DNA from: UBA2336 sp037443645 | GTDB lineage: Bacteria > Bacteroidota > Bacteroidia > Cytophagales > Cyclobacteriaceae | Length of the DNA: 64,000 nucleotides | Direction: 5' to 3' | Assembly: GCA_037443645.1 (NCBI GenBank) | Contig: JBBINY010000001.1 | Location: forward strand, 124,001-188,000 | In this document: positions 9,063 to 17,017 of the stretch, piece by piece | Numbering within the stretch: position 1 is the first letter of the stretch | How the letters are laid out: every line of letters begins with the position of its first letter | The notes under the pieces: model-generated | Told to the model about the DNA's origin: nothing | The model's database searches: none | The model's input: only the letters and a program-made list of their open reading frames with translations | Translations under genes and position numbers: made by a program

Positions 9063-9069
9063 TCCTCTT

Positions 9070-9873
9070 ATGCTTCACCTGCTGAAAATTGACTTAAAGA
9101 AACTGCTGAACTACCGCACATTCTGGATCATTTGCGGTCTCTATTTTTTTACCTTGCTGATGGCCACAGCAAGTGGTATGGAATTCTTAAAGTGGTTGGC
9201 GCGTACCGTGGAAGGGTTTGGTCAATCGTTGAATATCAATCGCATTCCCTTATACCACTTCCCTGATGTGTGGCAGAACCTTGCCTGGAGTAGCGGCCTG
9301 CTCAAGATTATGATTGCCATCATGGTGGTTATTTCGATAACCAACGAATACAGTTATCGCACCATCCGTCAAAACATTATTGACGGGCTAAGTCGGAAAG
9401 GTTTTCTGGTTTCCAAAATCCTGACGAACCTCGTACTGGCAGCGTTGAGCATGGTGCTGGTTTTTTTAGTGGCACTGGTAACCGGGCTCATATACTCACC
9501 TTCGCTGGATCCGGCCTATATGTTTGATGGCGTTGAATTTTACCTGGCGTATTTTCTCGAGGTTTTTGCCTTCCTTTCGTTTGCCCTTATGCTGGGCATT
9601 TTTGTTCAGCGGTCGGGGCTGAGCATTATTTTGTTGCTGAACTCGTATTTGATTGAACTGATCCTGAAAGAAAATCTGGATAACTACTTTCCTGAAGCGA
9701 TAAGGTTTTTCCCACTGGAGTCCATCATGAACCTGGTGCCCATGCCCTTTGCGCGTTACGCGTTCCAGGAAATTCAGGATTATGTTAGCCTCTCTGCCGT
9801 AGCAATAGCCCTTGCATGGACGTTCCTGTTTAACTACTTCAGTTACCTGAAACTTAAAAAGTCTGATATCTGA
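9070..9873 (+). CDS. ABC transporter permease (ABC-2 type)
   Basis: Start at 9070, 7 bp after the ATPase stop; an earlier in-frame ATG at 9022 lies inside the ATPase gene and is less likely. The 267-residue protein has about six hydrophobic segments in ABC-2 arrangement, beginning with LLKIDLKKLLNYRTFW, which is typical of the cytoplasmic start of these permeases. It contains SITNEYSYRTIRQNIIDGLSR, the conserved cytoplasmic loop of the NatB/gliding-type permeases. It forms a two-gene exporter with the preceding gene. Confidence 0.85.
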   Translation: MLHLLKIDLKKLLNYRTFWIICGLYFFTLLMATASGMEFLKWLARTVEGFGQSLNINRIPLYHFPDVWQNLAWSSGLLKIMIAIMVVISITNEYSYRTIRQNIIDGLSRKGFLVSKILTNLVLAALSMVLVFLVALVTGLIYSPSLDPAYMFDGVEFYLAYFLEVFAFLSFALMLGIFVQRSGLSIILLLNSYLIELILKENLDNYFPEAIRFFPLESIMNLVPMPFARYAFQEIQDYVSLSAVAIALAWTFLFNYFSYLKLKKSDI

Positions 9874-9906
9874 TTTCCTTCTGGCGCTGAAACTATACCG
9901 GGCGCA

Positions 9907-10551
9907 TTACTGATCGTTGCATTCACAATATTTTTCGGATGAAGCTTTCTCAAAGCATTCTTTTCCTTCTTTGTAGGAGAACCAGGCAAGCCCCAGTGTT
10001 CCAGCGGCATCGATATACGGCAGCCCGGTGAATTCGTATAACGCGCTGGAGACTAGGAGGATGATGGACATGTACACGCATACCAGCGTACAGTTGGCAT
10101 CAGCCAGGATGGCTTCTGATTTTAACAGGTTGCCGGTTTTCCGTTTGCCATAAATCAGTGCGAGCATAACCATAATGCTGATGGCCGCGATGACAACACC
10201 CCAAAAGGTAGTTATAGGTTTCTTACCGGTATACAGTATGATAGTGGCCCCGGCCAACAGGCCGGCAACAAGCAGATAAAATGCAGTGCCGGTAACCCGC
10301 AGGGCGGTCCGCTCAAACCGGTCGCGGGTAACTGTTGGATTGTGCCGGATGCGCAGTACCATGTTCATGATGCCAATGCCGGAAATCATTTCAATAAAAC
10401 TGTCAACACCGAAACCAAAAAGTGTAAGGGTTTCATCTTCATAACCAAACCACGTAGCGATAATTCCCTCGGCCAGGTTGTATACAATTGTAAAACCCGC
10501 CAGCGCCAGGGCAATGGTGTATAGTTTAGTTTCTTTTGCCGATCCTTCCAT
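9907..10551 (-). CDS. Cation transporter, CDF/TMEM163-like membrane protein
   Basis: A 214-residue protein with about six hydrophobic segments. The pattern FGFGVDSFIEMISGIG occupies the place of the metal-binding TM2 of cation diffusion facilitators, and ILADANCTLVC that of TM5 with its Asp. The cytoplasmic domain of classical CDF proteins is missing and the C-terminus ends in a short Cys-containing tail (KYCECND), so it is a compact relative. Probably moves a divalent metal; identity is unknown. Confidence 0.65.
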   Translation of the reverse strand: MEGSAKETKLYTIALALAGFTIVYNLAEGIIATWFGYEDETLTLFGFGVDSFIEMISGIGIMNMVLRIRHNPTVTRDRFERTALRVTGTAFYLLVAGLLAGATIILYTGKKPITTFWGVVIAAISIMVMLALIYGKRKTGNLLKSEAILADANCTLVCVYMSIILLVSSALYEFTGLPYIDAAGTLGLAWFSYKEGKECFEKASSEKYCECNDQ

Positions 10552-10558
10552 CGGGTAA

Positions 10559-10566
10559 CAAAGGTA
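10559..10566 (-). promoter_or_regulatory. -7 element (TACCTTTG) for the CDF-like gene
   Basis: On the minus strand TACCTTTG fits the Bacteroidota TAnnTTTG consensus. It sits just upstream of the start codon at 10551; a TTG (10589-10591) about 22 bases further upstream is a loosely spaced -33 candidate. Confidence 0.4.
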
Positions 10567-10584
10567 ATCAATGAATGCAGGAGG

Positions 10585-10597
10585 GCGGCAATGCCGC
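10585..10597 (-). terminator. Small hairpin downstream of the serine hydrolase gene
   Basis: Perfect 5-bp stem GCGGC/GCCGC with a 3-base loop lies 18 bp beyond the stop of the serine hydrolase gene. There is no U tract, so terminator function is uncertain. Confidence 0.3.
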
Positions 10598-10614
10598 TTC
10601 CTTCAGAGGCAGAA

Positions 10615-11877
10615 TCAATCGGAGATGGCCTGGTACGTCAGCACTTTAAAGCGCGAACCGATGTTCCAATGTGGCGTATCGTAAATATTTGTGAAGATCA
10701 AGCCAATAATCTTTTCTTTCGGATCGGCCCAGTAATGTGTGTTAAAAGCCCCTGACCACGCATAGGTGCCCAATGAAACAATAGACTGGTAATCGTTGCC
10801 GGATGTTTCAAGCCCGAAGCCAAGACCAAAAGGTGAGGCCGAAAGCGTTGGAATCTGGTTGGTGAGCATCAACTCAACCGTTTTGCGGCTAAGCAGCCTC
10901 ACTCCCCCATACTCACCGTTGTTCAAAAACAATTGAAGGAATTTTGCATAGTCTTCAACGGTTGAAGAAAGCCCTGCACCACCCGAAAAATACGTGCCGT
11001 TAAGTTTTGGATAATCAATATTCACATCATCAAATGTTTTCCCTGACGGGATTTCAAGTTTACCGCCTGTGCCCGTGTATAGTCTTACCAGCCGGTCGTG
11101 CCGGTCTTTCGGCAAATAGAACCAGGTGTCTTTCATGCCCAGCGGATCAAAAATCCGCTTCTTCAAAAACTGGTCAAACGACATTCCCGACCAGATCTCA
11201 ACTAGGTAACCGAGTACATCCGTATTGAGGCCGTAGGTCCAGCGTTCACCGGGTGTGTGCTTAAGCGGCAGGGTGGCCAGCACTTTTATTTTGGCAGCGA
11301 GCAATTCTTTATCGTTGCCGATGCCGCTGGGCACACCCGCTTTTGCGTAGATGGCTTTGAACTCGGTGCTGCCGATGGCCGCGTAATCAATACCGGACGT
11401 ATGGGTGAGCAGTTGCCGGATGGTGATTTCTTTTCCGGCCGGTTCGGCTGTAAAGGAACTGTCGGCTGCGTTGAACGACTTAAGTATCTTAGGATTTTTG
11501 AATTCCGGAATGTATTTGGATACGGGGTCATCCAGTAAAAATTTTCCTTCCTCAAACAGCATCATCACGGCCAGGCTGGTAATGGCCTTGGTTTGAGAAG
11601 CAATGCGGAAAATGGTATTCGGCTGCATAGGCTTTTTGGCATCCCGATCGCTGTAACCGTAGGCGCGGTGAAATGCAATTTTGCCGTTGCGGGCAATGAG
11701 CACCACCGCTCCGGGCAGTTGATTGGATTCCACCAGGTCGTTTATAACCTGATCAATCCGCTTTAACCGTTCTGGTGAAAAACCAACCGTTTCCGGTTTA
11801 GCCGGCAGCAACGTCTGTCCAAATAAGGTGATGATACTCAGGAAGACTCCAAACAATAATGTTGTTATTTTTTTCAT
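10615..11877 (-). CDS. Exported serine hydrolase, beta-lactamase class C / esterase family
   Basis: 420 residues with signal peptide MKKITTLLFGVFLSIITLFG. The active-site tetrad SQTK (S94-K97) matches SxxK of class C/PBP-type hydrolases, and Tyr215 in YGLN serves as the second motif. HTSG and GGAGLSST complete the usual pattern. Such proteins in Bacteroidota are mostly esterases or D-amino peptidases rather than true beta-lactamases; nothing here argues for antibiotic resistance. Periplasmic location is predicted. Confidence 0.85.
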   Translation of the reverse strand: MKKITTLLFGVFLSIITLFGQTLLPAKPETVGFSPERLKRIDQVINDLVESNQLPGAVVLIARNGKIAFHRAYGYSDRDAKKPMQPNTIFRIASQTKAITSLAVMMLFEEGKFLLDDPVSKYIPEFKNPKILKSFNAADSSFTAEPAGKEITIRQLLTHTSGIDYAAIGSTEFKAIYAKAGVPSGIGNDKELLAAKIKVLATLPLKHTPGERWTYGLNTDVLGYLVEIWSGMSFDQFLKKRIFDPLGMKDTWFYLPKDRHDRLVRLYTGTGGKLEIPSGKTFDDVNIDYPKLNGTYFSGGAGLSSTVEDYAKFLQLFLNNGEYGGVRLLSRKTVELMLTNQIPTLSASPFGLGFGLETSGNDYQSIVSLGTYAWSGAFNTHYWADPKEKIIGLIFTNIYDTPHWNIGSRFKVLTYQAISD

Positions 11878-11886
11878 GGTAATACG

Positions 11887-11930
11887 ATTGTGTCTTGCAT
11901 CTAAAGTCTTATGACTTACGTCTTACGTCT
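11887..11930. repeat. Word-repeat segment with a small palindrome
   Basis: Repeats of GTCTTAC/GTCTTAT with a short hairpin AAGTC-TTAT-GACTT at 11904-11917. It lies between the serine hydrolase start and the HNH gene end, and resembles in design other intergenic palindromes of the window. Confidence 0.4.
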
Positions 11931-12498
11931 ACTTTACAAAGCCCCAATTTTTTCCCGATTTGATCCGGTACAGTTGCATTTCCGATATCCCAAATTGTTT
12001 GGCAATAATCTTCATCCGTGTTTTCCCTTCCTCCAGTTTTCGTTTAATGAGCTTAACCCTGTCGATAGTGAGCTTGTGCCCCCGACCTGAATACTTTGCT
12101 TTGGATTTCAAATAGCTCGGATCCACTACCATGTGGGCATGTTTTTCATCACGCGTTACCCACTTCAGGTTACGGTAGTAATTGTTTTCTTTTTTATGGT
12201 CAAGGTGGATAACAAATTTATGGCCAGCGCTTGGCCGCTCGCAAAAGTACTCCGCCACCAGCCGGTGAACCAGGAATCCGAAGCTTTTTCTATCTTTTTT
12301 TAATTGGATGGAGGGGTACTCTTTAATGTAACTGGTCTTCAGAAAGTAGCCGTTATCGTGACGGCTCCAGTATGCAACGATACGGCCGAAGTTGGAAATG
12401 GCATACCGTTGCCCGTCTCCGCCTTTAAATCCCCGGATGGTTTCCAGTTTCTCGGAGGAGTAAAACTTCAACTGCTGAATTTTTTTCGGAGTTCTCAT
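11929..12498 (-). CDS. HNH endonuclease, NUMOD4-like plus HNH plus helix-turn-helix
   Basis: 189 residues. The N-terminal part (about 15-75) fits NUMOD4 (YAISNFGRIVAY). The HNH core has VHRLVAEYF then IHLDHKKENNYYRNLKWVT with conserved H, N and N. The last 50 residues form a DNA-binding helix-turn-helix (VKLIKRKLEEGKTRMKIIAKQFGISEMQLYRI). This is the layout of free-standing homing-type endonucleases of phages and mobile introns. Its ATG overlaps the AraC stop by four bases (ATGA), so it is probably co-translated with that regulator. A role in the pathway is not expected; it may be a passenger. Confidence 0.8.
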   Translation of the reverse strand: MRTPKKIQQLKFYSSEKLETIRGFKGGDGQRYAISNFGRIVAYWSRHDNGYFLKTSYIKEYPSIQLKKDRKSFGFLVHRLVAEYFCERPSAGHKFVIHLDHKKENNYYRNLKWVTRDEKHAHMVVDPSYLKSKAKYSGRGHKLTIDRVKLIKRKLEEGKTRMKIIAKQFGISEMQLYRIKSGKNWGFVK

Positions 12499-13355
12499 GG
12501 GCTGCTGCGTAAATAATGGGAAGGTGTTTTTCCGGTAATGCGTTTAAATGTACGGTTGAAGTTTGACATGTTATTGAATCCCGCTTCATACGCTACTTGT
12601 TCTATGGCCAGTCCACCGGAGATCAGCAGCTTGCAGGCATTGCTGATGCGGACTTCATTCACAAAGTCGGTGTAGGTTTTTCGTGTGCGTATTTTGAAAT
12701 AACGGCAGAATGCCTCGCTGGATAAATTGGCAATCCCTGCTATTTCGTTGAGCGAAATTTTCCGGTGACTGTTCTGAAACGTGTACTGGAGGATGTCGTT
12801 CATCCGTTTTTCTTCTGTAGGAGAATAAGTTTTCCTGTTTCCGGCAAAGCCAAGATCAATTGTATTCTTCGAAGATGCAAAAATTTTCAACAGCAAAAGA
12901 AAGCGGATGAATTTTTCTAACCCATACTGTTTGTTCAGCCCGATAAGTATTTTCTCCGCTTCATCGCGGTCAGGGCCAACGAGCTTGTAACCTTTACCGG
13001 CATTAAAAAGGAAATGCCGGATATCCTTCATTTCTTCCAGTTGCCAGAATTCTTCTCCGGCATACTTCTCGTCAAAGTAAACGGACACCGCATGAGCTTT
13101 GGGTTTGTCAGACTGGTAATAGGTAGCGTCACAGCGGAACACATGGGGCTGGCCGCTGCCGATGAGGTAAACATAGCCGGGCCCAAACCGCCCCACATAA
13201 TCGCCAGCGATAAGTGTGCCTTCGCCTTGAATGATGAGCATGATCTGTACCTCGGAGTGCTGGTGCAGCTTATCGTAAAAGTGAGGCAGATGATCCACCT
13301 GATAGCGAAAAGCCTCCTTGGTCAGGTGGGGTACGGTAAAGGGTACCGCCTTCAT
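12495..13355 (-). CDS. AraC family transcriptional regulator of the hydroxyproline locus
   Basis: 286 residues. An N-terminal cupin sensor (FYDKLHQHSEVQIMLIIQGEGTLIAGDYVG, residues 24-60) is followed by a C-terminal AraC domain of about 100 residues with two helix-turn-helix motifs (ISLNEIAGIANLSSEAFCRYFKI and IEQVAYEAGFNNMSNFNRTFKRITGKTPSHY). It is divergent from the catabolic operon with 125 bp between start codons. That interval holds repeated TTTTGACTATT boxes, the likely operator. The inducer is predicted to be hydroxyproline or a pathway intermediate (inference). Confidence 0.88.
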   Translation of the reverse strand: MKAVPFTVPHLTKEAFRYQVDHLPHFYDKLHQHSEVQIMLIIQGEGTLIAGDYVGRFGPGYVYLIGSGQPHVFRCDATYYQSDKPKAHAVSVYFDEKYAGEEFWQLEEMKDIRHFLFNAGKGYKLVGPDRDEAEKILIGLNKQYGLEKFIRFLLLLKIFASSKNTIDLGFAGNRKTYSPTEEKRMNDILQYTFQNSHRKISLNEIAGIANLSSEAFCRYFKIRTRKTYTDFVNEVRISNACKLLISGGLAIEQVAYEAGFNNMSNFNRTFKRITGKTPSHYLRSSP

Positions 13356-13365
13356 AGTAAGCTTA

Positions 13366-13429
13366 TTTTGACTATTTTTAAGTTATTATTTCTCAAAAGT
13401 AGTCAATATTGTACTAGTTTTGACTATTC
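13366..13429. promoter_or_regulatory. Repeated TTTTGACTATT boxes, putative AraC-type operator
   Basis: TTTTGACTATT at 13366-13376, the inverted core TAGTCAA at 13400-13406, and TTTTGACTATT again at 13418-13428. Three copies of one 7-mer core in the 125-bp divergent intergenic region fit binding by the adjacent AraC regulator. Confidence 0.55.
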
Positions 13430-13459
13430 TGGGTCACCGCTTCTGGTACTGCCGGGCTT

Positions 13460-13467
13460 TACTTTTG
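13460..13467 (+). promoter_or_regulatory. -7 element (TACTTTTG) for the hydroxyproline operon
   Basis: Exact TAnnTTTG match ahead of the first catabolic gene. No good -33 box is seen, which suits an activator-dependent promoter. Transcription would start near 13474, making the second ATG (13493) of the next gene a plausible start. Confidence 0.45.
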
Positions 13468-13480
13468 TTCCGGAAATTAA

Positions 13481-14389
13481 ATGATACGATCGATGGTAAA
13501 CTGGATAGGGGTATATCCCGCACTTACAACAAAATTCACTTCGGCTGACAAACTGGACTTTGTTCTTTTTGAGAAGAATCTCAACGCACAACTGGAGGCT
13601 GGTGTAGAAGGGGTAATTCTTGGCGGAACATTGGGTGAAGCCAGCGTATTAACCAACACCGAAAAATTTGACCTGGTAAAATTTACGGTTGACAAGGTGC
13701 AGGGTAAGGTGCCCGTGGTGATGAATATCGCTGAAGGGAGTACCCGCGATGCAGTAAACCTTGCTGTTGAAGCAGAGAAGTGTGGGGCAAAGGGCCTGAT
13801 GATGCTGCCTCCTATGCGCTACAAATCTGATCATCGCGAAACCGTAGCCTATTACCGCGCTGTGGCCAATGTAACTCCATTACCTATTATGGTGTACAAC
13901 AACCCGGTTGACTACAAGGTGGAAGTTACCCTCGACATGTTTGCTGAACTGGCTGAAAATAAAAATATACAGGCTGTAAAGGAGTCAACACGCGATGTTT
14001 CCAATGTTACCCGCATGATTAACCGGTTTGGCGATCGGTTTAAAATCCTTTGCGGGGTAGACACCATTGCCATGGAAGAACTCATGCTCGGTGCGCACGG
14101 CTGGGTGGCCGGTTTGGTATGCGCCTTTCCGAAAGAAACCGTTGCTGTGTATAAGCTTACCAGGGCCGGCAAGATTGACGAGGCACTGAAAATTTATCGA
14201 TGGTTTTTGCCTTTGCTCGAACTGGATATTCATCCGAAGTTGGTGCAATACATAAAACTGGCCGAGCAGGAAGTGGGACTTGGATCTGAACATGTACGCG
14301 CCCCACGGTTGCCCTTGACCGGTGAAGAGCGTGAAAGAATTTTGAAAATTATACAAGCTGGGATTAAGAGCAGACCTGAGTTGGATTGA
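13481..14389 (+). CDS. DapA-family lyase, probable 1-pyrroline-4-hydroxy-2-carboxylate deaminase
   Basis: 302 residues of the N-acetylneuraminate lyase/DHDPS superfamily. Visible are GGTLGEAS (48-55), the YNNP tyrosine (Y139) and the Schiff-base lysine K167 in QAVKEST. In hydroxyproline catabolism such an enzyme deaminates and dehydrates the cyclic imine to 2-oxoglutarate semialdehyde. The call rests on its three downstream partners, since sequence alone does not separate it from other DapA homologues. An alternative start at 13493 (MVNWIGVYP) fits the promoter and family better. Confidence 0.8.
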   Translation: MIRSMVNWIGVYPALTTKFTSADKLDFVLFEKNLNAQLEAGVEGVILGGTLGEASVLTNTEKFDLVKFTVDKVQGKVPVVMNIAEGSTRDAVNLAVEAEKCGAKGLMMLPPMRYKSDHRETVAYYRAVANVTPLPIMVYNNPVDYKVEVTLDMFAELAENKNIQAVKESTRDVSNVTRMINRFGDRFKILCGVDTIAMEELMLGAHGWVAGLVCAFPKETVAVYKLTRAGKIDEALKIYRWFLPLLELDIHPKLVQYIKLAEQEVGLGSEHVRAPRLPLTGEERERILKIIQAGIKSRPELD

Positions 14390-14395
14390 TTTGAA

Positions 14396-14465
14396 TACTC
14401 GATGCTTGATCTTTGATCCTGGATCCTGGATCAAGTTTTCAGGATCTAGTATCCAGAATCCAGTT
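14396..14465. repeat. Imperfect intergenic palindrome with GGATCCTGG / TATCCAG words
   Basis: The left arm within about 14409-14436 repeats GATCCTG; the right arm at 14440-14463 reads CAGGATCTAGTATCCAG. Hand alignment of one arm against the reverse complement of the other gives about 15 matches in 18. It separates the first two genes of the operon and could act as a processing or attenuation hairpin. Confidence 0.55.
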
Positions 14466-14482
14466 CTACAAATGAAAATATT

Positions 14483-15964
14483 ATGAATTACGCAGACGCA
14501 ACAGTTGACAATGTGAACACCGTGCTTCAGGAAGCACACATTGCTTTTCTTTCTTATAAAAATTTTCCGGGAAGGAAGAAGGCTGCTTTTCTGCGGGCTA
14601 TAGCCGATGAAATCGAGGCTCTTGGAAATGATTTGGTGCACACGGCCATGCGGGAAACAAACCTGCCCGAGGCTCGGATTGTTAACGAACGAGGCCGCAC
14701 CACCGGCCATTGCCGCATGTTTGCCGATCTGGTGGAAGAAGGTTCATGGGTTGAGGCAAGGATTGATACGGCCATCCCCGACCGGATGCCTGCCCCGAAA
14801 CCCGACTTACGAAAGATGCTGGTACCCATCGGACCGGTTGTGGTTTTTGGTGCTGCTAATTTCCCGCTGGCCTATTCAACAGCTGGTGGCGATACGGCAT
14901 CAGCTTTAGCTGCCGGGTGTCCGGTGATTGTAAAAGCACATCCGGCACATGCCGAAACATCCGCGTTGGTAGCAAGTGCCATTGCAAAGGCCATGGAGAA
15001 GACAAGCATGCCAAAAGGTGTCTTCCAGCATGTGTTCGGAGCTTCGTTTGAAGTAGGTCAGGCACTCGTAAAACATCCGCTCACCAAAGCGGTTGGGTTT
15101 ACCGGCTCGCTGGCCGGAGGCAAGGCCTTGTTTGATAGTGCCAATCAGCGCCCTGAACCGATACCCGTATTTGCCGAGATGAGCAGCATTAACCCGATTA
15201 TTCTTCTGCCTGAATCATTAAATCGAAATGCAGAAGCAACCGCTGGTAAAATAGCTGCTTCGGTTACATTAGGTGTAGGGCAGTTTTGTACAAACCCCGG
15301 TTTGATTGTTGCCATTGAAGGCGAAGGACTCACGCATTTTATCAAAACTCTGGCGACAGAGATCAGTAAGGCTGTGCCCGGCACCATGCTGCACCAGGGT
15401 ATTGCCGATAATTACCATAATAAATTAAAGCGGGCGCTGGCTCAAAAGGATATAACTGTTGAAGGTCAATCCGTTGAAGCGGGTGGTGAACAACAAGGAA
15501 GGGCCGTGGTTGCTTCTGTTCCGGCTGAGGAGTTCATGAAGAATCCAACATTGGCGGAGGAAGTGTTTGGGCCGTTTTCTTTGGTTGTCCGTTGCAGAAA
15601 CATGGAAGAATTTCACAGCGTGATCAACCGGATTCACGGGCAGCTTTCCACCACCGTCATGGCCGATGAAACGGAATTGGTAAAGCATAAAAATCTGCTC
15701 AACATACTGGTTGAAAAAGCAGGAAGAATAATCATGAATGGAGTACCCACAGGGGTGGAGGTGTGCCCGGCTATGATGCACGGAGGGCCCTATCCGGCTA
15801 CAACCGACTCGCGGTTTACAGCCGTGGGAACAGATGCTATAAAACGCTTTACGCGACCGGTAGCCTTTCAGAATTTTTCAGATGCGCTGCTGCCCGATGA
15901 ATTGAGAGAAAATAATCCGTTAACCATCTGGCGGTTGAAGAATGGGGAGTGGGAGCGCAAATAA
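14483..15964 (+). CDS. Aldehyde dehydrogenase, probable 2-oxoglutarate semialdehyde dehydrogenase (NADP+)
   Basis: 493 residues of the ALDH superfamily. It shows FGAANFPLAYSTAGGDTASA (the ALDH Asn/cofactor region, N126), K151 in KAHP, FTGSLAGG (206-213), the general base E232 in AEMSS and the nucleophile C269 in GQFCTNPG. The variant motifs fit the KGSADH type III/NADP-dependent subfamily found with DapA-type deaminases. It would oxidise 2-oxoglutarate semialdehyde to 2-oxoglutarate, the last step of hydroxyproline breakdown. The epimerase gene starts 3 bp after its stop. Confidence 0.85.
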   Translation: MNYADATVDNVNTVLQEAHIAFLSYKNFPGRKKAAFLRAIADEIEALGNDLVHTAMRETNLPEARIVNERGRTTGHCRMFADLVEEGSWVEARIDTAIPDRMPAPKPDLRKMLVPIGPVVVFGAANFPLAYSTAGGDTASALAAGCPVIVKAHPAHAETSALVASAIAKAMEKTSMPKGVFQHVFGASFEVGQALVKHPLTKAVGFTGSLAGGKALFDSANQRPEPIPVFAEMSSINPIILLPESLNRNAEATAGKIAASVTLGVGQFCTNPGLIVAIEGEGLTHFIKTLATEISKAVPGTMLHQGIADNYHNKLKRALAQKDITVEGQSVEAGGEQQGRAVVASVPAEEFMKNPTLAEEVFGPFSLVVRCRNMEEFHSVINRIHGQLSTTVMADETELVKHKNLLNILVEKAGRIIMNGVPTGVEVCPAMMHGGPYPATTDSRFTAVGTDAIKRFTRPVAFQNFSDALLPDELRENNPLTIWRLKNGEWERK

Positions 15965-15967
15965 GGC

Positions 15968-17014
15968 ATGCAGCATCCAGCACGATGTAATCTATCAAAT
16001 AAACCCGTGAAAGAATCAGGAACATTTACATGCATTGATGCCCACACCTGTGGCAACCCTGTGCGCGTGGTGACAAAAGGAGGGCCCGAGCTGGTGGGTA
16101 AGACCATGAGTGAGAAACGCCAGCACTTCATGCGAGAATATGACTGGATCCGCAAAGGGTTGATGTTCGAACCCCGTGGCCACGACATGATGAGCGGCAG
16201 TATATTATATCCACCATCCGATCCGGCCAACGATGTTGGCATTCTCTTTATCGAAACCAGCGGCTGCCTGCCCATGTGCGGGCACGGCACCATTGGCACC
16301 GTTACCGTTGCCATTGAGCATGGCCTGGTAATTCCAAAAACTGCGGGCGTACTTAACCTTGAAGTTCCAGCCGGACTTGTTCGGGTGGAGTACAGGCAGG
16401 AGGGTAAAAAAGTGAAGTCAGTAAAAATCAGGAATGTAAAGGCATACCTGGCTGCTGAAAACATAATGGCCGAATGCCCTGACCTTGGCGGGTTAACGCT
16501 GGATGTTTCCTATGGCGGAAACTTTTATGCCATTGTTGATGTGCAACCAAACTTCCCGGGCCTTGAGCATTTCACGGCCGATCAACTCATCAGCTGGAGC
16601 CGCGAACTGAGAAAAAACATCAATTCAAATTATTCATTTGTCCATCCTGAAAATCCTACCATCAATGGGTGTAGCCATATTTTGTGGGCCGGCAAGGTCA
16701 TTGATCCTATCTCTACGGCACGCAATGCCGTTTTCTATGGCGATAAGGCCATTGACCGTTCACCCTGCGGAACGGGCACATCCGCCCGGCTCGCCCAGTG
16801 GTATGCGAAAGGAAAATTGAAACCCGGAGAAGAATTTATTCACGAAAGCATCATCGGTTCAAAATTCATTGGCCGGATTGAGGAAGTTACGGAACTGAGC
16901 GGAAAACCCGCCATCATTCCGAGTGTTGAAGGGTGGGCAAAGATTTATGGCTTCAACACCATTACCATTGACCCGGAGGATGATCCGTATGCGTATGGGT
17001 TCCAGGTTATCTGA
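15968..17014 (+). CDS. 4-hydroxyproline 2-epimerase (proline racemase family)
   Basis: 348 residues of the proline racemase fold. Both catalytic cysteines are present: C104 in MCGHGT and C267 in SPCGTGTSA. This separates it from trans-3-hydroxyproline dehydratases, where one is replaced. It would convert trans-4-hydroxy-L-proline into cis-4-hydroxy-D-proline. The first 14 residues are unlike the family start, and a GTG at 16007 (leading to KESGTFTCIDAHTCGNP) after an A-rich stretch is a credible alternative. Operon partners support the substrate call. Confidence 0.85.
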   Translation: MQHPARCNLSNKPVKESGTFTCIDAHTCGNPVRVVTKGGPELVGKTMSEKRQHFMREYDWIRKGLMFEPRGHDMMSGSILYPPSDPANDVGILFIETSGCLPMCGHGTIGTVTVAIEHGLVIPKTAGVLNLEVPAGLVRVEYRQEGKKVKSVKIRNVKAYLAAENIMAECPDLGGLTLDVSYGGNFYAIVDVQPNFPGLEHFTADQLISWSRELRKNINSNYSFVHPENPTINGCSHILWAGKVIDPISTARNAVFYGDKAIDRSPCGTGTSARLAQWYAKGKLKPGEEFIHESIIGSKFIGRIEEVTELSGKPAIIPSVEGWAKIYGFNTITIDPEDDPYAYGFQVI

Positions 17015-17017
17015 ACA

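Noticed and set aside
10615..11877. Beta-lactamase resistance gene
   Set aside because: The SxxK/Tyr motifs are shared by esterases and peptidases of the family; nothing in the sequence supports antibiotic hydrolysis.
11929..12498. Intron- or intein-encoded endonuclease
   Set aside because: No intron structure or interrupted host gene is visible; the AraC gene appears intact and the HNH gene is free-standing.
13985..14710. Long minus-strand ORF (241 codons) opposite the first two catabolic genes
   Set aside because: It runs antisense to two well-supported enzymes, spans their intergenic palindrome and resembles no family.
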